64,000 bases of DNA from Pseudomonas sp. MRSN 12121 (GTDB taxonomy: Bacteria; Pseudomonadota; Gammaproteobacteria; Pseudomonadales; Pseudomonadaceae), in assembly GCF_000931465.1 (NCBI RefSeq), contig NZ_CP010892.1:3681388-3745387 (forward strand), written 5' to 3'. Of this stretch, positions 1 through 9,970 are shown in pieces. Position 1 is the stretch's first letter; each line of letters opens with the position of its first letter. The notes beneath the pieces were generated by a model, which did no database searches, was not told the origin of the DNA, and saw only the letters and a list, made by a program, of their open reading frames with translations. Position numbers and translations under genes: made by a program.

Positions 1-1167
1 CGCCGTTGTCACCAGTGCGAACACCACGAGGATCGTGTAGACCCTTGGCGGAAGGATCTGCATCTGCAGACCGATTGACAGGACGATCAGCTCCATCAAA
101 CCGCGCGTATTCATCAACGAGCTCACCAGCATCGCATCGTGTGGCGCGAGCCCGGTGGCGCGCGCGCCCAGATAGCTGCCGCCGAACTTGCCGATGAATC
201 CGCCCGCGAGGAATACACCGAACCACATCCATGATGTCGCGTCGTCGATCGTGCCGACCGACGCCTGCAGCCCCGCACAGGCGAAAAACACCGGCATCAG
301 CACAAGCTTGACGAAACCTTCGACGTTGTCGCGCCACTCCTTCGCGACGCCGGGCACGCGCCGCACGAACAGCGCCGCCGCAAGTGCGCCAAATGCGCTA
401 TGGAACCCGATCAGCGACGTCGCCAGTGCCGACACCATGACGAAGCAGAACAATACGGCCAGGCGGTCGCGCGTCGCATGCGCAGTCGATGCGAGCCGCA
501 CAAGCGTCGGTCGAACCACAAAGCGCACCAGGAGTGCGCACAGCACCAGATACGCGAGCAGGCTGACGAGCATGCGCGCAAATGCCCAGCCAGGCCCGCT
601 CGATAGCGAGGCAATCATTGCCAGCAGCATCCATCCGAGCGCATCCGTCAGTATCGCGGCAGACATTGCCTGCCGTGCACCCACCGTCGCGCTGAGCGCC
701 AGGTCGTCGACGATGCGTGCCATTACCGGCACCGCTGATACCGCCAGTGCGACACCGCAGAAGAGTAGATAGGGCAGCGCCGGCACATCGCTGGCGAGGG
801 TGTCTTTCGAGACGGCGGCGATGATAATGCCGATCGCAACCGGTACGACAAGCCCGCCCGCGGCGATCGCGACGGGCATGCGCCAGCGCTTGCTGCGCAG
901 CGTCTCGCCCAAATCCATATGCAGACCGACCTGAAACATCAGCAGTATCAGGCCGAGTTCGCCGATGTGCGCCATCGCTGACAGCACACCCGGACCGAAC
1001 AACACGCCGTAGAAACCCGGTGCGACCAAGCCGAACAGCGAAGGCCCCAACAACAGACCGGCCGCGATCTCGCCGACGACCGCGCACTGGCCGAGCCGTT
1101 CGGCAATTCGGCCGCAAACGTTGCAGAGCGCGATCACCAGCACGAGTTGCAACAGCCAGATAGTCAT
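1..1167 (-). CDS. Cation:proton antiporter (CPA2/Kef-like), 3' end outside window
   Basis: The reverse strand is open from the ATG at 1167 to the left edge with no stop, so the gene is partial. The product is almost wholly hydrophobic, with successive membrane segments. It starts MTIWLLQLVLVIALCNVCGR and has the GEIAAGLLLGPSLFG and GELGLILLMFQVGL stretches typical of monovalent cation:proton antiporter-2 membrane domains. The likely role is Na+ or K+/H+ exchange in the inner membrane. A GAGG ribosome site precedes the ATG, and the ATG overlaps the stop of the flavin-reductase remnant (ATGA), so it may be the last gene of the prn transcript. Whether a C-terminal TrkA-N domain exists cannot be seen. 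Confidence 0.85.
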   Translation of the reverse strand, partial: MTIWLLQLVLVIALCNVCGRIAERLGQCAVVGEIAAGLLLGPSLFGLVAPGFYGVLFGPGVLSAMAHIGELGLILLMFQVGLHMDLGETLRSKRWRMPVAIAAGGLVVPVAIGIIIAAVSKDTLASDVPALPYLLFCGVALAVSAVPVMARIVDDLALSATVGARQAMSAAILTDALGWMLLAMIASLSSGPGWAFARMLVSLLAYLVLCALLVRFVVRPTLVRLASTAHATRDRLAVLFCFVMVSALATSLIGFHSAFGALAAALFVRRVPGVAKEWRDNVEGFVKLVLMPVFFACAGLQASVGTIDDATSWMWFGVFLAGGFIGKFGGSYLGARATGLAPHDAMLVSSLMNTRGLMELIVLSIGLQMQILPPRVYTILVVFALVTTA

Positions 1168-1322
1168 GAATACCTCGGAAAGAGCGACACCGCCCCCAAG
1201 CGGGTGGCCACGCGCCCAAGCGGGCCCGCCGCGCCGTACGCCGTGATGACCGCGACGCCGCGCGCCAGGTTCGCGAGCACCTGGCGGAACGACGCGGGCG
1301 AGACCGGTCCGGCTGCACGCAT
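1164..1322 (-). pseudogene. prnF: Truncated flavin reductase remnant (prnF-like), 52 codons
   Basis: The ATG overlaps the prnD stop (TGATG) and the frame runs 52 codons to a TGA that overlaps the antiporter ATG. The peptide contains SFRQVLANLARGVAVITA and GPLGRVATRLGAVSL, which match the start of the flavin reductase-like family (FMN-binding split barrel). That family is normally about 160-200 residues, so roughly two thirds are missing. In characterised pyrrolnitrin producers a flavin:NADH reductase, PrnF, supplies electrons to PrnD. Here it appears cut off just after the first strand pair, and the antiporter begins at the break. The similarity was recognised by eye only. Confidence 0.6.
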
Positions 1323-2413
1323 CACCGCTCACCCGCGACGCGGTCGACCCAGCCCCGGTAGAACCCGCGGTACTTGAGCACGAGCTTGTCGTACTTGCTG
1401 TACGCACCACCGCCGTCCGGCTTCATCCCGTTCCAGATTTTGACGTCGTACCCCGCAGCCTGCCTGGTCTGCAACCCGAACAGCACGAAGTCGGTCGCGC
1501 GACGCAGGACGCTGCCCACCTTCTTGATCGAGATGAGCATGTGCATGACGTTCTTGCCGTCGCTCACCGGCGTCACACACTGGAGCAGCTTGTATTTGAA
1601 ATCTCCATCCAGCGCGACGGTCATGACGCACCCGCCGGGGTAGCCATCGAAGTGCAGGTTCATCTGCGACATGTTCAGGCCGAGCGCGCGCGACAACATG
1701 CCGAGGGGACCGAAGTAGCGGTCCACGGTGAAGTCGATCCCTGCACCGAACCACGCGCCCGCCCGGGCCAGCGACTCAACCTCCGGCCACTGGCGCCAAT
1801 CGTCGAAGAGCTTGAGCTCGAAGGCCGAGATCGGCAGCGCGTGCACAGGGGTCGCGTGCTGCGCGTCGTAGAAGTTCTCGACGATCCGCAAGACCGCCGT
1901 CGTCGTCTCGAACGCGAAGTGCAGGTGCATAAAGTCGCCGTTGTCGACGTCGGCCGCGGCAATTTCGGGCAGCGGGTGCAGCGGCTGCGGGGAGCCGTAC
2001 CAGACCCACACGTAGCCGTATCGCTCGACAGTGACCAACGTCGGCTGGCGCGCCCCGCGCGGCACGGGCTCCAGCTGGCGCACCGCCTGGCTGTGGCCGG
2101 GGATGTGAACGCACTGGCCCTGCTCGTCGTACCGCCAGTGGTGGAACGGGCACTGGATGCACCCGTCCTTGACCCGCCCGTCAGCCAGGTTCGCGCCCAG
2201 GTGCGAGCAGTGTCGGTCCATCACCACGGCCCGCCCCGTCGCTCCGCGCCACGCCACACACGGGCGGCCGAAGAGCGTCAACTCCGTCGGCTTGCCCTTG
2301 AGGTCGTCCGAGCGCATCGCGACGTACCAGCTCGCGGCCAGGCGCGTGGTCGCGTCGTACGTCCCCCGGGGAGGCGTCTTGACGCTCACTTGATCCAATT
2401 GAAGGTCGTTCAT
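1322..2413 (-). CDS. prnD: Aminopyrrolnitrin oxygenase PrnD
   Basis: PrnD is a Rieske non-haem iron oxygenase that converts the aryl amine of aminopyrrolnitrin to the nitro group, the last step of pyrrolnitrin synthesis. The 363-residue protein has the Rieske ligands Cys69, His71, Cys88 and His91 (HCSH...CPFHH). A mononuclear iron segment, ENFYDAQHATPVH, lies near residue 180. The frame stays open upstream to 2782, but the ATG at 2413 overlaps the prnC stop (ATGA) and gives the known family length, so it was chosen. It needs an external reductase. The gene next to it that should supply this is only a fragment. Confidence 0.95.
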   Translation of the reverse strand: MNDLQLDQVSVKTPPRGTYDATTRLAASWYVAMRSDDLKGKPTELTLFGRPCVAWRGATGRAVVMDRHCSHLGANLADGRVKDGCIQCPFHHWRYDEQGQCVHIPGHSQAVRQLEPVPRGARQPTLVTVERYGYVWVWYGSPQPLHPLPEIAAADVDNGDFMHLHFAFETTTAVLRIVENFYDAQHATPVHALPISAFELKLFDDWRQWPEVESLARAGAWFGAGIDFTVDRYFGPLGMLSRALGLNMSQMNLHFDGYPGGCVMTVALDGDFKYKLLQCVTPVSDGKNVMHMLISIKKVGSVLRRATDFVLFGLQTRQAAGYDVKIWNGMKPDGGGAYSKYDKLVLKYRGFYRGWVDRVAGER

Positions 2414-4140
2414 CGCTTTTCTGTCGTCGTCGGCCGACCATTTCTTAGCGCCAGGCCGATGCGGGTGGTGATGTACGCCTTGAGCAGCGCGAACATCGGG
2501 TTGTAGTCGAAATACTTCTTCACCGCGGGCGGCGCGCTGGTTTGCGTCCAGTGCATCAGTTTCATCGCCGGCACCAGGCTGTACTTCGAGTTGTTGAGCT
2601 GCGGCTTGTCCCCGGTGATGCAGTAGCCGAAGCCGAACATCGGCTTGGCGAAGTCTCGTTCGTCGATGAGGGCGTGAATCCGCGCCGCGGCCTCCCCGGC
2701 CGGCTTGCGCCCGGCGCTCACGGCCTCGACCTCGGCTTTGGCATCGTTGAACAACTGGTAGTACTCCTCCATGTCCGCGCACAGGTACCCGAGGTATGGC
2801 GGATTGTTGTCGAGGTGATCGAGGTCACCCTCGTCGCGCGAGGCGCGGAACCTGGCGTGGGCTTGCACGAGCCGGAACTGCCCGAGAATTGTGCCGACCG
2901 CCCACAGCCTGTGGAATGCGTCCCACAGGCGGAAGTCCGCGAACGCCGTGTAGCAGCAGCTGACGAAGTCGTCGTTGTGGTCCAAAAGCTTCTGCTGCAG
3001 GCGCTCGATGTACTCGAAGCGCTCCGGGGAAAAGTCGTCGTCGCGCAGGGCCTTGATGAGGCGCGCCGCGAGCGCGTGGATGGTCACCGCGGTGTTCTCG
3101 AGCCCCCTGGAGAAGAGCGGGTCGATGAACCCGTTCGCATGCAGCATCAGGCAGTAGCGGTCACCGACGCAGGCAGTCGACGAGAACTGCAGGCGGTCGG
3201 TCTTGACCCAGTCGCGCACCGGCACGGCGTCCCGGAACTGCGCCCCGATACTCGGGAAGCGCGCGAGGAACTCATCGAATTCCTGCTGCGCGGAAATGTC
3301 CGTTTTCGGGTAGACACGCGGGTCGAGCTGCAGGCCGACGCTCACCAGGTTGTTGGTCGACCGCGGATGGTTGTTGAACGGAATCACCCAGAGCCAGCCC
3401 CCCTCGAACATGTGGTGCAAGGTCCCCTCGTGCCAGCGCCAGCGCTGCCCCTTGACCTTGAAGATGTCGTCGAACGGCTTGACCCCGAGCATGTGCGTGT
3501 AGAGGCTGCGCGAGTGCGTCTTGAAACGACACGGTTCTTCGCGGAGATTGAACTTGGTCGCAAGCGGCGCGCGGGGGCCTCCGCAATCGATCATGTACCG
3601 GCCGGTGAACCGTTCGCCCTGGGCGGTGGTCACCGCGACGCCGTCTTTATCGGCGTGGTATTCGGTCACGCTAGTCTTCTGGCGGACCGTGCAGCCGTAT
3701 TTGATCGCGGCTTGCAACAGGTAGGCGTCGACGTCTTGCCGGTAATAGTGGCTCTCCGGCCCCCACGGCAGCTCGGGGATGACGCACTGCGTGAACTCCT
3801 TCGGGTCGTGCTCCTGGCCGGGCTTGTGGAACACGAAGCCGAAGTTGCGCTTGATGCCCGTGCTCGACGCGACGTAGCGTTGCGTCGAGTAGAACGACGT
3901 GATGTGGTCGAGCTCCGGAATGCCGTAGCGATCAGCGATGATGCGGTTCATCAGGGACGTCTCGGGGATCGACGATTCGCCAATCGTGAACCGCGGGTGC
4001 GACGACTCCTCGATGATCAGCACGCGGAACTGTTGTTTGGCCAGGATGGCCCCCATCTGGGTGCCGGACATGCCCGAGCCGAGGATGATCACGTCGAAGT
4101 GGTGGCTATCGTGCCCGTTCGCGGAGCTCTTCTGAGTCAT
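2410..4140 (-). CDS. prnC: Monodechloroaminopyrrolnitrin halogenase PrnC
   Basis: PrnC is a FAD-dependent halogenase that adds the second chlorine, at position 3 of the pyrrole ring, using FADH2, O2 and chloride. The protein has 576 residues. The N-terminal dinucleotide motif is GSGMSG (about residues 21-26), followed by FTIGESSIPETS, and the halogenase signature WLWVIP (WxWxIP) lies near residue 250. Recalled family members are about 567 residues. This one ends with a short extra tail (RNGRPTTTEKR). It lies 39 bases after prnB, with an AGGAG-type site before the ATG, and it overlaps prnD. Confidence 0.95.
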   Translation of the reverse strand: MTQKSSANGHDSHHFDVIILGSGMSGTQMGAILAKQQFRVLIIEESSHPRFTIGESSIPETSLMNRIIADRYGIPELDHITSFYSTQRYVASSTGIKRNFGFVFHKPGQEHDPKEFTQCVIPELPWGPESHYYRQDVDAYLLQAAIKYGCTVRQKTSVTEYHADKDGVAVTTAQGERFTGRYMIDCGGPRAPLATKFNLREEPCRFKTHSRSLYTHMLGVKPFDDIFKVKGQRWRWHEGTLHHMFEGGWLWVIPFNNHPRSTNNLVSVGLQLDPRVYPKTDISAQQEFDEFLARFPSIGAQFRDAVPVRDWVKTDRLQFSSTACVGDRYCLMLHANGFIDPLFSRGLENTAVTIHALAARLIKALRDDDFSPERFEYIERLQQKLLDHNDDFVSCCYTAFADFRLWDAFHRLWAVGTILGQFRLVQAHARFRASRDEGDLDHLDNNPPYLGYLCADMEEYYQLFNDAKAEVEAVSAGRKPAGEAAARIHALIDERDFAKPMFGFGYCITGDKPQLNNSKYSLVPAMKLMHWTQTSAPPAVKKYFDYNPMFALLKAYITTRIGLALRNGRPTTTEKR

Positions 4141-4179
4141 GGGGGCTAACTCTCCTTGTTAGATAACACATGGCGCGCG

Positions 4180-7117
<2,938 letters not shown>

Positions 7118-8524
7118 TCAGTGCATCAGCCCTTCCATGAACCCCGCCACGCGGGTGGCCAGCCGGCGGCGCCAGGGCGGCGTGGCCGGGTTGGCCAGGA
7201 TCCGGTCTTCATGGACGAAGCTGCGAATGATCGCGTTGTAGCCCAGCCAGCGGCAGGGTTCCGGCTCCCAGGCGCGCAAGGCGTCGAGGCCGCCCTCGGG
7301 GATCACCCAGGGCTGGCGGGTCAGTTCGCTGTCGCGGCCGAGGATGAGCTCGGCCAGGGTCCGCCCGCCCAGGTTACTGGCGCCGACGCCTTCGCCGCCA
7401 TAGCCGCCGGACAGCGCGATACCGCGCCGACGGTCGCAGAGCATGTGTGGCTTGAAGTGCCGGGACATGCCCAGGTTGCCGCCCCAGGAATGGCTGATCC
7501 GGACGTTTTTCAGTGACGGGAACAGTTCGCCGAACAGATAGCGCCGCAACTCGAGCTCATCGCGGCTCAGCTCGAAGTCGTGGCGCAGCTTGCCGGCGAA
7601 CTGGTAACCGCCGCGGGCCCCGAACACCAGGCGGTTATCCGCGGTGCGCTGGCCGTAGGTGACCTGGCGGCTGCTTTCACTGAACGCCTGGCCCTGGCTC
7701 AGGCCGATCGCGTCCCAGGTTTCGGCCGACAGCGGCTCGGTGGCCACCAGCAGGCTCTGTACCGGCAGCTGATAGCGGCCCAGGGGCGGCAAGGTCACCG
7801 AATAGCCCTCCACCGCCGGCACCAGCCACTGGCAGCGCACCCGGGCCCGCGCGGTCTGCAGGCTGCCGGACTGCCAATGGGTGACTGGGCTGTCTTCATA
7901 GATCGGCACGCCCAGGCGCTCCACCGCCCGCGCCAGGCCGCGCACCAGCTTCGCCGGCTGGATAGTCGCGCAATGCGGGGCGTAAATGCCGCCGTAGGCG
8001 TTGGCCACGCGGATCTGCCGGGCCAGTTGCTCGGGGTTCAGCCAGCGGTAGTCGCGTTCGTCGAGCCCCTGCCTGTAGAGCCGCTCCAGATAACGACGCT
8101 GGTGGACGGCCTGCTCGGGATAACGCGCGGCGCAGTACAGCACCCCGCCCTTGCGGTAATCGCAGTCGATCGCTTCACGTTCGAGGACCTTGGCCACTTC
8201 ATCCGGAATACCGTGCAGCAGGTCGAACGAGGCGCGGCGCTGCTCGACGCCCAACCCGGCCAGCAGGCGGTCCTCCCCCAGCAGGTTGCCCATCAGCCAG
8301 CCGCCGTTGCGCCCGGAGGCACCGAAACCGGCGGTCTGCGCCTCGATGATCGCGATGTCCAGCTGCGGTGCCAGGCGCTTGAGGTAATAGGCGGTCCACA
8401 GCCCGGTGTAACCGGCGCCGATGATCGCCACGTCGACCGCCAGGTCCTGCTCCAGCGCCGGCCGGGCCAGTAGCGGCTCGTCGAGCTGATCCATCCACAA
8501 ACTGATGTTGCGCCACGCTGGCAT
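7118..8524 (-). CDS. FAD-dependent oxidoreductase (DadA/PuuB-like amine oxidase)
   Basis: The 468-residue protein belongs to the DAO/GlpO FAD oxidoreductase fold. The Rossmann motif VAIIGAGYTGLWTAYYL is near residues 31-47 and GASGRNGGWL near 70. The C-terminal half has GYGGEGVGASNLGG, as in gamma-glutamylputrescine oxidase-like enzymes. It probably oxidises an amine or amino acid to the imine with H2O2 release, but the substrate cannot be named from sequence. It lies 51 bases after an AraC-type regulator gene on the same strand and is probably co-transcribed with it. It ends 236 bases before prnA and is not obviously part of pyrrolnitrin synthesis. Confidence 0.85.
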   Translation of the reverse strand: MPAWRNISLWMDQLDEPLLARPALEQDLAVDVAIIGAGYTGLWTAYYLKRLAPQLDIAIIEAQTAGFGASGRNGGWLMGNLLGEDRLLAGLGVEQRRASFDLLHGIPDEVAKVLEREAIDCDYRKGGVLYCAARYPEQAVHQRRYLERLYRQGLDERDYRWLNPEQLARQIRVANAYGGIYAPHCATIQPAKLVRGLARAVERLGVPIYEDSPVTHWQSGSLQTARARVRCQWLVPAVEGYSVTLPPLGRYQLPVQSLLVATEPLSAETWDAIGLSQGQAFSESSRQVTYGQRTADNRLVFGARGGYQFAGKLRHDFELSRDELELRRYLFGELFPSLKNVRISHSWGGNLGMSRHFKPHMLCDRRRGIALSGGYGGEGVGASNLGGRTLAELILGRDSELTRQPWVIPEGGLDALRAWEPEPCRWLGYNAIIRSFVHEDRILANPATPPWRRRLATRVAGFMEGLMH

Positions 8525-8575
8525 ACCCTGACTCCGCCATCTGTACTTCGATGGCGGCGATCCTAGTGCCTGGGT

Positions 8576-9391
8576 TCAGGGATTGTCTTGCGCGCGTGCA
8601 CGCAAAGAAATTTGCCGGGCATAGGCTTTGGGCGACAGGCCCGTGTGCTGGCGGAAGCAGCTGTAGAACGCCGACAGCGAGTTGAAGCCCGCGGCGAACG
8701 CCAGTTCGTCGATGCGTACCGGGGGCACGGCCTGGTCCAGCGCCGCCAGCAGGTGCTGCAGCCGGGCCTGGTTCACGTAGCGATAGAAACTCTGGCCCAG
8801 CACCTGGTTGAGCAGGTAGGAGATCTGGTTGCGGCTGTAGCCACACTCGCGCGCCACTCGCTGCAGGTCCAGTTCCGGGTCGAGGTAGGGTTGCTGGCGC
8901 TCGAAGTACTGTTGCAGGTCGTCGGCCATGAAGCTTAGTTGCCGCGGCGACAGGCCCAGGCGGCTGGCCGCCGGCCGCGCGCCGCCAGCGGCCTTGCCCT
9001 GTGCCGGCTCGCGCACCAGCGAGGCGTATTCATTGACGCGCCAGATCAGGCCATCGCGCACGGTGATCGCCTCGCTGGCGCGAAACGACACCAGGCCCTG
9101 CCCGCCACGCAGCGTCACCTGGTACTGGATGAACGCGGTGTCGCCATCCAGGCGGATGCGGTCGCTGTGTTCCAGGGCTTCGTCGGGCGCGCGCGGCATG
9201 CTGTTGCGCACGTATTCGCGCAACTCTTCCAGCCCCAGGGTGCGGTTCTGGAAGAAGTCGTGGTACTGGATGTGCGGGTGGTACAAGGCCATGACGCCAT
9301 CGAGGTCGCGGTGCTTCCAGCACAGGTGATAGCGCATCACGGTCTCGCCCGTGGCCTGGGTTTGCGCCGGGCCATCATCGAAGGCGGACAT
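8576..9391 (-). CDS. AraC-family regulator with N-terminal NTF2/SnoaL-like domain
   Basis: The protein has 271 residues. Residues about 15-125 look like an NTF2/SnoaL fold (YHLCWKHRDLDGVMALYHPHIQYHD, followed by a beta-rich stretch), which may bind a small ligand. Residues about 165-260 are an AraC/XylS DNA-binding domain with two helix-turn-helices (LQRVARECGYSRNQISYLLNQ and IDELAFAAGFNSLSAFYSCFRQHTG). The neighbouring FAD oxidoreductase on the same strand is the obvious target and may supply or remove the ligand. NTF2-like sensor domains on AraC regulators are less common than cupin domains. The inducer is unknown. Confidence 0.85.
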   Translation of the reverse strand: MSAFDDGPAQTQATGETVMRYHLCWKHRDLDGVMALYHPHIQYHDFFQNRTLGLEELREYVRNSMPRAPDEALEHSDRIRLDGDTAFIQYQVTLRGGQGLVSFRASEAITVRDGLIWRVNEYASLVREPAQGKAAGGARPAASRLGLSPRQLSFMADDLQQYFERQQPYLDPELDLQRVARECGYSRNQISYLLNQVLGQSFYRYVNQARLQHLLAALDQAVPPVRIDELAFAAGFNSLSAFYSCFRQHTGLSPKAYARQISLRARAQDNP

Positions 9392-9637
9392 AGGGTACTC
9401 GGAGCCTGAAAAAGCGCAGCTTGCCGAAGATCGGCGAATGCTTCAACGGCCCGTGGATACTGGCGTTTTGCCAAAACCCGGGCCGGAAATGACCTGCATC
9501 AAAAAAGTGCGAGCCAATCGCCAAACGGCCTGAAAAAAAGCCATTGCCTGTCATGAGCCGGTGCTATTTTTAAAAGCTCCACAGGTTGGGCCAACGAAGG
9601 CCTTTCCATACCTACCGCGAGCACAAGGAAGCGCTCT

Positions 9638-9928
9638 ATGAATCAAGGTGGGCAACCCATGACCAGAGTCTGCGCCAGTAAAGTCACCTTTCCCAACGCC
9701 TGCCAGCTGATGCGCTGGCATTTTCACCCCATGGGCTTCGAGGCCAGCATGGACGCACCCGGTAGCATGATCGCCCGGCTCTTCGACCGTGCCAGCGGCG
9801 AAACCATGATCGCCATCGCCGGCATTCCCTGCGCCACGGTGATGAACGCCGCCGATGTCGAACGAATAATCGAGGCCGTGGAAGACGAACTGGAAGCCTT
9901 CATGCCGCCACTCGCCTTGAAGGCCTGA
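9638..9928 (+). CDS. DUF1652 family protein
   Basis: This is a small 96-residue soluble protein. AAGGA sits 8 bases before the ATG. Its body (FPNACQLMRWHFHPMGFEASMD, then IAGIPCATVMNAADVERIIEAVEDELEAF) matches the short DUF1652 family found almost only in Pseudomonas. Function is unknown. It is followed by a rho-independent terminator. Its presence supports the Pseudomonas assignment. Confidence 0.8.
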   Translation: MNQGGQPMTRVCASKVTFPNACQLMRWHFHPMGFEASMDAPGSMIARLFDRASGETMIAIAGIPCATVMNAADVERIIEAVEDELEAFMPPLALKA

Positions 9929-9945
9929 CGCCCCAGGTCGTATTC

Positions 9946-9970
9946 AAGCCCGCCCCGTCGCGGGCTTTTT
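9946..9970 (+). terminator. Rho-independent terminator after DUF1652 gene
   Basis: An 8-bp stem (AAGCCCGC / GCGGGCTT) with a CCCGTC loop is followed by a T-run. It lies between convergent genes. Confidence 0.85.

Noticed and set aside
398..1318. 306-codon minus-strand frame over the antiporter region
   Set aside because: Its product is Arg-rich nonsense. The adjacent minus-strand frame from 1167 encodes a clear membrane antiporter but lacks a stop inside the window.
2542..4149. 535-codon plus-strand frame opposite prnC
   Set aside because: It is a mirror frame of prnC. The prnC reading has all halogenase motifs and known operon overlaps.
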